Below are positions 16,150-22,993 of a stretch of DNA of 28,239 bases, in pieces. Position numbers and translations under genes: made by a program. The notes under the pieces are model-generated. The model was not told the DNA's origin. It was given only the letters and a program-made list of their open reading frames with translations, and did no database searches. How positions within the stretch are numbered: the first letter of the stretch is position 1; every line of letters starts with the position of its first letter. Source of the DNA: Betaproteobacteria bacterium (GTDB taxonomy: Bacteria; Pseudomonadota; Gammaproteobacteria; Burkholderiales; SG8-41); NCBI GenBank assembly GCA_020028375.1, contig JAHZNX010000001.1, forward strand, positions 1-28,239. Direction: 5' to 3'.

Positions 16150-16745
16150 CGCGGAACCGGCTGACGGCCGTGGTGCCGTTGCTCCTTGCCGGCATGCTGG
16201 CGGCATTCACCCTCTGGCTCGACCGCTTCGCGCAGGGGCCGGCACGGGACCTGGTCGGCCCGAGCCGCCACGACCCCGACTTTATCGTGGAGAAGCTGAC
16301 CGGCGTGCTCCTGGGCGAATCCGGGGCGGCGAGCTATTCCCTGACGGCCGCGAAAATGGTGCATTACCCGGACGACGACACCACGCTGCTCACATCGCCG
16401 AAGTTCGTCAGCTACGGCACGCCGAAGGCGCCCGTGACCGTCACCGCAAGCGAGGGCGTGGTGTCGGCCAAGGGCGACCATGTGTATTTCCAGGACGACG
16501 TCCGCGTCACGCGCGCCGCCTACGAGAACGCAAGCGAACTCGTGATGCGCACGAATTTCCTGCACGTGATTCCCGACCGCCATATCGCGCGCACGGACCG
16601 GTCGGTGATCGTGTCCGACGACGCCAACACGGTGACCGCAGAGGGCTTCGAGATGAACAGCGAAACACGCGTGATCAAGCTGCTGGCCAACGTGCGGGGC
16701 ACCTATGACCCGAGCAAGTCACCGCGCGGCAGGCCCGGCCGCTGA
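16146..16745 (+). CDS. lptC: LPS export system protein LptC
   Basis: Bitopic inner-membrane protein that passes LPS from the LptB2FG transporter to LptA. At 199 aa it is close to E. coli LptC (191). One N-terminal membrane helix (about 7-25, LTAVVPLLLAGMLAAFTLW) is followed by a periplasmic beta-jellyroll OstA-like domain. Family-typical stretches include SLTAAKMVHYPDDDT and VTVTASEGVVS. The start is ATG 16146, overlapping the kdsC stop. The 3' end overlaps lptA by 41 bases. Order kdsD-kdsC-lptC-lptA-lptB is the classic LPS operon. Confidence 0.9.
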   Translation: MTRNRLTAVVPLLLAGMLAAFTLWLDRFAQGPARDLVGPSRHDPDFIVEKLTGVLLGESGAASYSLTAAKMVHYPDDDTTLLTSPKFVSYGTPKAPVTVTASEGVVSAKGDHVYFQDDVRVTRAAYENASELVMRTNFLHVIPDRHIARTDRSVIVSDDANTVTAEGFEMNSETRVIKLLANVRGTYDPSKSPRGRPGR

Positions 16746-17361
16746 CCGGCGCCGCTTGTGCGCCGTCCGCAACCGGGCGCTGGCATGCTGCTTTCTGGCG
16801 GCGCTCGCCGCGCCGGCGGCTGCCGAGAAAGCCGATCGCGACAAGCCGGTCAACCTGGAGGCCGACAAGGTCACCATCGACGACGGCAAGCAGATTGCAT
16901 TGTTCGAGGGAAACGTCGTGCTGACGCAAGGGACGCTCCAGATCCGCGGCGAGCGCATGCAGGTCAACCAGGACAAGGACGGCTTCCGGTACGGCACCAC
17001 CTGGGGCAGCCCCGCCTACTTCAGGCAGAAGCGGGAGGGCTTCGACGAGTACATCGAGGGATGGGCCGAGCGCATCGAGTACGACGGCCGCGCCGAATCG
17101 ATGCAGATGTTCAACCGGGCGCAGCTGAAGCGCGGCCAGGACGAGGTCCGCGGCAATTACATCTCCTACGACGCCAAGTCCGAGTTTTTCCAGGTCACCG
17201 GCGGCGGCACGGGCGCGGGACCGAACGGTCCCGACAGCCGGGTGCGGGCGGTGATCCAGCCCAAGTCCAAGGACAAGCCGGCGGCGAGCCCGCCGGTAAG
17301 CCTCAAACCCGCAGAATCCATCACCGCGCCTCGTGAAGAAACCGGGACCCGCAGAAAATAG
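16705..17361 (+). CDS. lptA: LPS transport periplasmic protein LptA
   Basis: Periplasmic bridge protein that carries LPS from LptC to the outer-membrane LptD. It is 218 aa. The signal peptide core is RALACCFLAALAAPAAA-EK. The OstA domain begins with the family-typical KPVNLEADKVTIDDGK (about 48-63) and contains ALFEGNVVLTQGTLQIRGER. A Pro/Lys-rich C-terminal tail (from about 180) extends beyond E. coli LptA (185 aa). The ATG at 16705 gives an unusually long, arginine-rich n-region; an in-frame TTG at 16756 would give a more normal signal peptide. It overlaps lptC by 41 bases and lptB by 29. Confidence 0.9.
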   Translation: MTRASHRAAGPAADRRRLCAVRNRALACCFLAALAAPAAAEKADRDKPVNLEADKVTIDDGKQIALFEGNVVLTQGTLQIRGERMQVNQDKDGFRYGTTWGSPAYFRQKREGFDEYIEGWAERIEYDGRAESMQMFNRAQLKRGQDEVRGNYISYDAKSEFFQVTGGGTGAGPNGPDSRVRAVIQPKSKDKPAASPPVSLKPAESITAPREETGTRRK

Positions 17362-18139
17362 GATTGCGGACGACGCGAGCCGTGCCGCAACCGCGGGCGT
17401 CGCCTCCGCAAAGCCGGGCAACGAGCTTCGCGCCGAACGCCTGAGGAAGCGTTACCGCTCGCGCGTCGTGGTGCAGAACGTTTCCCTGGAGGTGCGAAGC
17501 GGCGAGGTCATCGGCCTGCTGGGACCCAACGGCGCCGGCAAGACCACCTGCTTCTACATGATGGTCGGCCTGGTGCCGATGGACGGCGGCGAACTCTTTC
17601 TCGACGGCACCCGGCTGACCCATGCGCCGATGCACCGGCGGGCGCGCCTCGGCCTGGCCTACCTGCCGCAGGAGGCTTCCATCTTCCGGCGGCTCTCGGT
17701 CGCCGAGAACGTGCAGGCGGTGCTGGAACTGCACAACAGCGATCCCGACGCGATCCGCGACAAGCTGGACGACCTCCTGCGCGATCTCAACGTCAGCCAT
17801 CTGCGGGCGAGCCTCGCGGTGAGCCTCTCGGGCGGGGAACGTCGTCGCGTGGAGATCGCGCGCGCCCTCGCCGGGGAGCCGCGCTTCATCCTGCTCGACG
17901 AGCCCTTCGCCGGGGTAGACCCGATCGCCGTGCTGGATATCCAGAAGATCATCGGGTTTCTCAAGTCGCGCGGGATCGGTGTCTTGATCACCGACCACAA
18001 CGTGAGGGAGACGCTCGGCATCTGCGATCGCGCCTACATCATCAACGACGGCACCGTGCTCGCTTCCGGCAAGCCGGAAGAAATCGTTTATAATGAAAGT
18101 GTAAGAAAGGTTTATCTAGGAGAGCATTTCCGCCTCTAG
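17333..18139 (+). CDS. lptB: LPS export ABC transporter ATP-binding protein LptB
   Basis: Cytoplasmic ATPase that drives LPS extraction by LptFG. It is 268 aa. Walker A is GPNGAGKT (64-71), the Q-loop is LPQEASIFRRLSV (111-123), the signature is LSGGE (165-169), Walker B is FILLDE (185-190) and the switch is His222 in LITDHNVRET. The end, VYLGEHFRL, is typical of LptB. About 27 residues precede the usual LptB N-terminus; no ATG, GTG or TTG was found at the normal position, so the extension, started by GTG 17333 inside lptA, appears real. A perfect 8-bp hairpin (18063-18080) and a TATAAT (18089-18094) lie in its 3' coding end. Confidence 0.94.
   Translation: MKKPGPAENRIADDASRAATAGVASAKPGNELRAERLRKRYRSRVVVQNVSLEVRSGEVIGLLGPNGAGKTTCFYMMVGLVPMDGGELFLDGTRLTHAPMHRRARLGLAYLPQEASIFRRLSVAENVQAVLELHNSDPDAIRDKLDDLLRDLNVSHLRASLAVSLSGGERRRVEIARALAGEPRFILLDEPFAGVDPIAVLDIQKIIGFLKSRGIGVLITDHNVRETLGICDRAYIINDGTVLASGKPEEIVYNESVRKVYLGEHFRL
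18089..18094 (+). promoter_or_regulatory. Possible internal -10 (TATAAT) for rpoN inside lptB
   Basis: A perfect TATAAT lies in the last codons of lptB, just after the hairpin CTTCCGG-CAAG-CCGGAAG (18063-18080). No good -35 is visible. Another weak candidate for rpoN is TTGCGG (18195) with TAGATA (18219), spacer 18. In-frame codons Tyr-Asn explain the TATAAT equally well, so this is tentative. Confidence 0.25.
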
Positions 18140-18237
18140 GCCCGTCCCGGCGGTGCGCTCCCGCTGGCCAACCGGTATCGAGGGAAATCCGACCTTGCGG
18201 CTATGCGCTGGAACGCGTTAGATACTTGCATAAGCGC

Positions 18238-19668
18238 ATGAAGCATTCACTCCAGCTCCGGCTGTCCCAGCACCTCACGCTCACGCCGCAGCTGCAGCAG
18301 TCGATCCGCCTGCTGCAACTCTCGACGCTAGAGCTCAACCAGGAGCTCGAGCGCATCCTCCAGGAAAATCCGCTGCTCGAGCGCGAAGACGACGCGCGCG
18401 AGGCTCCCGCTTCCGCCGAAACGGTCGTACGAACCGCGGAAACGGCGCCAGTGCCCGAGGCCGCGGAGTCCGACGCGTCCGCCGCCGAGACCGACGGCGG
18501 CGAGGCAGCCGCGCTCGACGACGCCCCGCTTCCCGGCTTCCGCGACGACGGCGAGGAAAGCGAGCAGCAGCAGATCGCCGCCGAAGCTCCGACGCTGCGG
18601 GCGCACCTGCTGTCGCAGATCTCGCTCAAGAATCTCTCTGCACGGGATCACCAGCTGGTCGCCCTGCTGATCGATTCGCTGGACGACGAGGGCTACCTCA
18701 CGCAGAGCCTGGAGGAGATTGCCGCGCTCCTGCCCGCGGAGCTCGAGGTCGACCTCGACGAGCTGCAGATCGCGCTGAAGCACCTCCAGCACCTCGATCC
18801 GGCGGGGGTCGGCGCGCGCAGCCTGGGCGAATGCCTGGCGCTGCAGCTCGCCGCCCTGCCACGGGACACGCCCCATCGCGCCGAGGCGCTGGAGACGGCG
18901 AAGAATCATCTCGAAACACTGGCGGCGCGTGATTTCACCCGGCTGAAAAAGCTGTTGCGCTGCGATGACGCGGCGCTGCGGGCGGCGCAGAAACTGATCA
19001 CCCGCTTGAACCCCAGGCCGGGCCGCAACTTCGCATCCGATGAAACGCGCTACGTGGTGTCCGACGTGATCGTGAAAAAGGTCAAGGGGGTCTGGCTTTC
19101 CTCCCTCAACCCGGACGCGATGCCACGGCTGCGCATCAACCGCCTCTACGCCGAGATCCTGCAGCGCAACCGCAATGCCGGCTCCCAGCAGCTCGCGAGC
19201 CAGCTGCAGGAGGCGAAGTGGCTGATCAAGAACGTGCAGCAGCGCTTTGAAACCATCCTGCGCGTGTCGCAGGCGATCGTGGACCGGCAGCGGAATTTCC
19301 TCGAGCACGGCGAGGTGGCGATGCGCCCGCTGGTGTTGCGCGAGATCGCGGACACGCTCGACCTGCACGAATCCACCGTGTCGCGCGTCACGACCCAGAA
19401 GTACATGCACACTCCGCGCGGCATCTTCGAGCTCAAGTATTTCTTCGGCAGCCACGTCACCACCGAAGCCGGCGGCGCCGCGTCGAGCACCGCGATCCGC
19501 GCCCTCATCAAGCAGCTGGTCGCGGCGGAGAATGCGCGCCGGCCCTTGTCCGATGGACAGATTTCCGAGATCCTGTCGCAGCAGGGCATCATGATCGCCC
19601 GCCGCACGGTGGCCAAGTATCGTGAGACACTGCAGATACTTCCCGCCAACCTGAGAAAGAGCCTGTAG
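18238..19668 (+). CDS. rpoN: RNA polymerase sigma-54 factor
   Basis: Alternative sigma factor for -24/-12 promoters, needing ATP-driven activators. It is 476 aa from ATG 18238. Region I is glutamine- and leucine-rich and family-typical: MKHSLQLRLSQHLTLTPQLQ. An acidic variable region II follows (about 45-115). The core-binding domain and helix-turn-helix follow, and the RpoN box ARRTVAKYRE lies at 454-463, reading exactly as in most family members. A TTG at 18226 would add four residues and is less likely. There is no clear ribosome-binding site. hpf starts 9 bases after the stop. The sigma-54 promoter at 11653 is a likely target. Confidence 0.95.
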   Translation: MKHSLQLRLSQHLTLTPQLQQSIRLLQLSTLELNQELERILQENPLLEREDDAREAPASAETVVRTAETAPVPEAAESDASAAETDGGEAAALDDAPLPGFRDDGEESEQQQIAAEAPTLRAHLLSQISLKNLSARDHQLVALLIDSLDDEGYLTQSLEEIAALLPAELEVDLDELQIALKHLQHLDPAGVGARSLGECLALQLAALPRDTPHRAEALETAKNHLETLAARDFTRLKKLLRCDDAALRAAQKLITRLNPRPGRNFASDETRYVVSDVIVKKVKGVWLSSLNPDAMPRLRINRLYAEILQRNRNAGSQQLASQLQEAKWLIKNVQQRFETILRVSQAIVDRQRNFLEHGEVAMRPLVLREIADTLDLHESTVSRVTTQKYMHTPRGIFELKYFFGSHVTTEAGGAASSTAIRALIKQLVAAENARRPLSDGQISEILSQQGIMIARRTVAKYRETLQILPANLRKSL

Positions 19669-19677
19669 GAGCCCAGC

Positions 19678-20004
19678 ATGAACCTGCACCTCACCGGGCA
19701 CCATCTTGAAATCACGCCCCCCATCCGCGACTATGTCTCGAGCAAGCTCGCGCGCGTCACGCACCACTTCGACCATGTGATCGACGTCAACGTGATCCTC
19801 ACGGTGGAGAAGCTGCTGCACCGGATCGAGGCCAACGTGCGCGTGCGCGGCAAGGACATCTTCTGCGAGAACGTGGACGCCGACATGTACGCCGCGATCG
19901 ACGGACTGGTGGACAAGCTCGACCGCACGATCATCAAGCACAAGGAACGATCCCTCGAGCACCGCCACGACAGCGCGCCGCTCAAGCATCGCGGGGCGCG
20001 CTGA
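19678..20004 (+). CDS. hpf: Ribosome hibernation-promoting factor (short HPF/YfiA family)
   Basis: Binds the 30S decoding site of inactive ribosomes, stabilising them in stationary phase. It is 108 aa, the short form, without the C-terminal dimerisation domain of long HPF. The start MNLHLTGHHLEITPPIRDYV and the basic end (RTIIKHKERSLEHR) are family-typical. The stop of rpoN is 9 bases upstream, with GGAG just before the start. The rpoN-hpf-ptsN order is conserved across many proteobacteria. A GC-rich inverted repeat, GGGCGCC-C-GGCGCCC, lies just after the stop; its 1-base spacer makes a normal hairpin unlikely. Confidence 0.93.
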   Translation: MNLHLTGHHLEITPPIRDYVSSKLARVTHHFDHVIDVNVILTVEKLLHRIEANVRVRGKDIFCENVDADMYAAIDGLVDKLDRTIIKHKERSLEHRHDSAPLKHRGAR

Positions 20005-20045
20005 CGGGCGCCCGGCGCCCACCTCGCTCCCGCGTCCTCCATGCC

Positions 20046-20531
20046 ATGAGCCTCATCGCAAAGCTGCTCCCGCTGCAGAACGTCTTGCTGGACCTCGAGG
20101 CCGGCAGCAAGAAGCGCCTGTTCGAGCAGGTCGGCCTGCTGTTCGAGAACAACCACCAGATCGCGCGCAGCCTGGTTTTCGACAGCCTGTTCGCGCGGGA
20201 GAAGCTGGGGTCCACCGGACTCGGCCGCGGCATCGCCATCCCCCACGGCCGGGTGAAGGGCCTGAAGGACGCCCTCGGCGCGCTCGTGCGCACGCGGCAG
20301 CCGATCCCGTTCGACGCGCCCGACGGCCAGCCGGTGGAGATCATATTCGTGCTGCTGGTGCCGGACCGCGCCACCGACGTGCACCTGCAGATCCTGTCCG
20401 AGCTCGCCCAGATGTTCAGCGACAAGTCATTCCGCGAGCGGATGCGGGTCGCGACCACCGCTGCAGAGATGCACCAACTGATCACCCACTGGCAGCCCCA
20501 TGGCGCAGGTCAGCATAGCCCGGTTGTTTGA
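20046..20531 (+). CDS. ptsN: Nitrogen-PTS EIIA component (EIIA-Ntr)
   Basis: Regulatory phosphocarrier of the nitrogen phosphotransferase system, receiving phosphate from HPr/NPr on a histidine. It is 161 aa. The phosphorylation site is His67 in GLGRGIAIPHGRV (58-70). No transport domain is present, so the role is regulatory (in other species: potassium transport and stress control). Its last 32 bases overlap the start of hprK. No EI or HPr gene is in this window. Confidence 0.93.
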   Translation: MSLIAKLLPLQNVLLDLEAGSKKRLFEQVGLLFENNHQIARSLVFDSLFAREKLGSTGLGRGIAIPHGRVKGLKDALGALVRTRQPIPFDAPDGQPVEIIFVLLVPDRATDVHLQILSELAQMFSDKSFRERMRVATTAAEMHQLITHWQPHGAGQHSPVV

Positions 20532-21444
20532 GGACAACCGCGAAAAACTGGGGCTGGAGTGGGTCGCCGGGCGTGGCGGCGGCGCGAGGTCGCTCAATAG
20601 CGAGCTCACCAAGGATTCGTCGCGCGGGCTGATCGGGCACCTTAACTTCATCCATCCCAACCTGATCCAGGTGCTGGGGGGCTCCGAGGTCGCCCACCTC
20701 AACGGCCTCGACAGCGCGACCTGTCGCGCGCAGCTCGCCCGGACCGCAACCCAGGAGCTTGGCTGCTTCATCGTCGCGGGGGGCGAGTCGCCGCCGCAGC
20801 CCCTGGTGGATATCGCCGAGTCGAGCGCGACCGCCCTCTTCCGTTCGCCGGTGACGAGCGTCGAGCTGATGTGGATGCTGCGCCCCTATCTTGCGCGCGC
20901 ACTCGCGGAGAGCGGCACCACCCATGGCGTCTTCCTCGACGTCCTCGGCATGGGCGTCCTCATCACGGGAGACTCGGGCGTGGGCAAGAGCGAGCTCGGG
21001 CTGGAGCTGATCAGCCGCGGCAGCGGGCTGATCGCCGATGATGTCGTCGAGCTCTACCGCATCGGCCCCGAGACGGTGGAAGGGCGCTGCCCGGCTTTGC
21101 TGAAGGACTTTCTTGAAGTGCGCGGCCTGGGCGTGCTCAACATCCGCACCATTTTCGGGGAGGCCGCGCTGCGCCCGCGCAAGAACCTGAAGCTCATCGT
21201 TCACCTGGAGAAGCCCGCCGCCACCGAAGGCGCCCCGCTCGAGCGGCTGCCGCTCAAGCCCGGCTCCGAGCCGATCATGGGCGTGGACATCCGCAAGGTC
21301 ACGATACCGGTCGCGGCCGGCCGCAATCTCGCGGTGCTCGCCGAAGCGGCGGTGCGCAACTACGTGCTGCAGCTGCGCGGCTTCGACAGCACGCAGGAGT
21401 TCGTGAGCCGCCAGTCCGACAGCCTGAAGAAGCGTGACTCGTGA
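20500..21444 (+). CDS. hprK: HPr kinase/phosphorylase
   Basis: ATP-dependent kinase and phosphorylase acting on a serine of HPr. It is 314 aa. The N-terminal domain covers about 1-130. The catalytic domain shows His142, P-loop GDSGVGKS (157-164), IADDVVEL (178-185) and the HprK signature FLEVRGLGVLNI (204-215). The C-terminal helix (about 271-291) is typical. In betaproteobacteria hprK sits beside ptsN and rapZ, and the enzyme is thought to serve a regulatory PTS. The last residues, RDS, and the TGA stop are encoded by heptad units of repeat site D, so the repeat has invaded or defined the gene end. Confidence 0.94.
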   Translation: MAQVSIARLFEDNREKLGLEWVAGRGGGARSLNSELTKDSSRGLIGHLNFIHPNLIQVLGGSEVAHLNGLDSATCRAQLARTATQELGCFIVAGGESPPQPLVDIAESSATALFRSPVTSVELMWMLRPYLARALAESGTTHGVFLDVLGMGVLITGDSGVGKSELGLELISRGSGLIADDVVELYRIGPETVEGRCPALLKDFLEVRGLGVLNIRTIFGEAALRPRKNLKLIVHLEKPAATEGAPLERLPLKPGSEPIMGVDIRKVTIPVAAGRNLAVLAEAAVRNYVLQLRGFDSTQEFVSRQSDSLKKRDS

Positions 21445-21533
21445 CTCGTTTCTCGTTACTCGTTGGTCGCACGCAGGCACTGCCGACGCAAAGTTTCGCC
21501 TTTTCGAAGGACGAGTAACGAGCAACGAGTAAC
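21434..21533. repeat. Heptad inverted repeat site D between hprK and rapZ
   Basis: The left arm has five consecutive units on the + strand, 21434-21468: GTGACTC (twice), GTTTCTC, GTTACTC, GTTGGTC. The right arm, read on the - strand over 21513-21533, is GTTACTC, GTTGCTC, GTTACTC. Stem pairing between about 21454-21468 and the right arm is 14 of 15 bases, with a ~45-base loop. The hprK stop codon (21442-21444) lies in the second unit. The right arm ends 7 bases before the rapZ ATG, and no ribosome-binding site is visible there. Confidence 0.88.
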
Positions 21534-21540
21534 GCGGCTC

Positions 21541-22377
21541 ATGCAGCTCATTCTGATCACCGGCCTCTCCGGCTCGGGCAAGAGCGTGGCGCTCAACGTG
21601 CTCGAGGACGCGGGTTTTTACTACGTAGACAACCTGCCCGCCCGGCTGCTGCCACAGACGGTAGGTTTCCTGGCGGGGGCTGGCCATCCCCGCGCCGCCC
21701 TGAGCATCGAGTTGCGTAGCGCAGAGGCTCTCGCAGAACTCCCGCGGCAGCTCGCCGACTTCCGAGCCCGCGGCCACGATGTCCGGGTGTTGTTTCTCGA
21801 GGCGAAGACCGACACGCTCATCAAGCGCTTTTCCGAGACGAGACGGCGCCACCCTCTTTCCGACGGCGGACGGACGTTGACCGAGTGCGTCGAGCGCGAG
21901 CGCGCGCTGCTGGCCGGGCTCGCGGACATCGCGAACCGAGTGGATACCAGCGATCTCGGGCCCAACACCCTGCGCAACTGGGTCAAGGATTTCGTCGGCG
22001 TTCCGGCCACCGGCCTCACGCTGCTGTTCGAGTCGTTCGGCTTCAAGCACGGCATCCCGCTCGATGCCGATCTGGTGTTCGACGTGCGCTGCCTGCCCAA
22101 TCCCAACTACGATCCCCGCCTGCGCCCGCTGACCGGCCGCGACCGGCCGGTGGTCGACTTTCTTGCCGCCGACCCGTCGACGCGGAAGATGCTCGAGGAC
22201 GTCCGGCGCTTCGTCGCCGACTGGCTGCCGGCGTTCGAGCGCGACAACCGCAGCTATCTCACCGTCGCCGTCGGCTGCACGGGCGGCCAGCATCGATCGG
22301 TCTACTTCGTCGAGACGCTCGCCGCCGGCTTCCAGCACCGCTCGCGGGTGCTGGTGCGGCATAGAGAGCTGGCGTGA
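21541..22377 (+). CDS. rapZ: RNase adapter protein RapZ (YvcJ family)
   Basis: Nucleotide-binding protein. In E. coli it delivers small RNA GlmZ to RNase E, controlling glucosamine-6-phosphate synthase; in other bacteria its target may differ. It is 278 aa from ATG 21541. Walker A is GLSGSGKS (8-15), YYVDNLP is at 27-33 and the C-terminal metabolite-binding motif CTGGQHRS is at 246-253. An in-frame upstream ATG (21463) would translate through repeat site D and is rejected. The stop overlaps the next gene's GTG start. Confidence 0.94.
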   Translation: MQLILITGLSGSGKSVALNVLEDAGFYYVDNLPARLLPQTVGFLAGAGHPRAALSIELRSAEALAELPRQLADFRARGHDVRVLFLEAKTDTLIKRFSETRRRHPLSDGGRTLTECVERERALLAGLADIANRVDTSDLGPNTLRNWVKDFVGVPATGLTLLFESFGFKHGIPLDADLVFDVRCLPNPNYDPRLRPLTGRDRPVVDFLAADPSTRKMLEDVRRFVADWLPAFERDNRSYLTVAVGCTGGQHRSVYFVETLAAGFQHRSRVLVRHRELA

Positions 22378-22967
22378 CGGCCGATCCCGTCCAGGAAATA
22401 TTCGTTTTTCCGCTGAACACCGTCCTCTTCCCGGACGGGGTGCTGCCGCTCAAGGTGTTCGAGCAGCGCTACATCGAGATGACCAAGGCCTGTCTGCGCG
22501 ATAACCGCCCGTTCGGCGTGTGCCTGATCCGCGAGGGGCGCGAGGTCGGCACGGCGGCGGTGCCGGAGCCGGTCGGCTGCTTTGCCGCCATCGAGAGCTG
22601 GGACATGCCGCAGCTCGGGCTGTTTCACCTCATCGCGCGCGGCGGCGGGCGTTTCCGCATCCGCGAGATGCGGGTCGCACCCAATCACCTGATCTCCGCC
22701 GCCGTCGAGCCGCTACCGCCCGATGACAGCGTGCACGACGTGGAACCCCTGTGCCGCAAGGTTTTGCAGGCGATCATCGAGAAAGTGGGCGCCGAGCGTT
22801 TTCCGTCGCCCGCGCGCCTGGACGACGCTGCGTGGGTTGGTTACCGGCTGGCCGAGGTGCTGCCGCTCGAAGCGCGCGCGAAGCAGGATCTCCTCGAGAT
22901 GACCGACGCTGCGGCGCGGCTCGAACGCTTGCGCGCGGTGCTGGTCAAACAGGGTCTTACGGCCTGA
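22374..22967 (+). CDS. Stand-alone Lon N-terminal (LON substrate-binding) domain protein
   Basis: 197 aa. The N-terminus EIFVFPLNTVLFPDGVLPLK followed by VFEQRYIEM is the hallmark of the LON/PUA-like substrate-binding domain, here without the Lon ATPase or protease. Similar short proteins are widespread in proteobacteria; their exact role is unsettled, though substrate or peptide binding is presumed. A helical C-terminal part (about 125-197) follows. The start is GTG, overlapping the rapZ stop by 4 bases (GTGA), so it is coupled to rapZ. Repeat site E begins 6 bases after its stop. Confidence 0.85.
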   Translation: MTADPVQEIFVFPLNTVLFPDGVLPLKVFEQRYIEMTKACLRDNRPFGVCLIREGREVGTAAVPEPVGCFAAIESWDMPQLGLFHLIARGGGRFRIREMRVAPNHLISAAVEPLPPDDSVHDVEPLCRKVLQAIIEKVGAERFPSPARLDDAAWVGYRLAEVLPLEARAKQDLLEMTDAAARLERLRAVLVKQGLTA

Positions 22968-22973
22968 TGGCGC

Positions 22974-22993
22974 GTGACTCGTGACTGGTGACC
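22974..22993 (+). repeat. Heptad repeat site E at the start of the thioredoxin-like gene
   Basis: Units GTGACTC (22974), GTGACTG (22981) and GTGACC (22988, one base short), followed by another GTGA at 22994. The third unit supplies the annotated GTG start codon. A partial facing arm may exist inside the gene start: the - strand of about 23007-23020 reads GTAAGCA then GTCGGGG. Confidence 0.65.

Noticed and set aside
18328..20022. Antisense open frame of 564 codons over rpoN and hpf
   Set aside because: It is fully antisense to well-recognised genes and His/Arg/Gln-rich. No domain is recognisable.
20007..20023. GGGCGCC-C-GGCGCCC inverted repeat after hpf as a terminator
   Set aside because: The spacer is one base and no T-run follows. 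It is probably a by-product of GC-rich composition.
21434..21533. CRISPR-like repeat array
   Set aside because: Units are only 7 bases, contiguous and without spacers, and form facing arms. No cas gene is present.
20482..22362. Antisense open frame of 626 codons over hprK and rapZ
   Set aside because: It lies opposite two conserved genes and runs through repeat site D. It is a by-product of GC bias.
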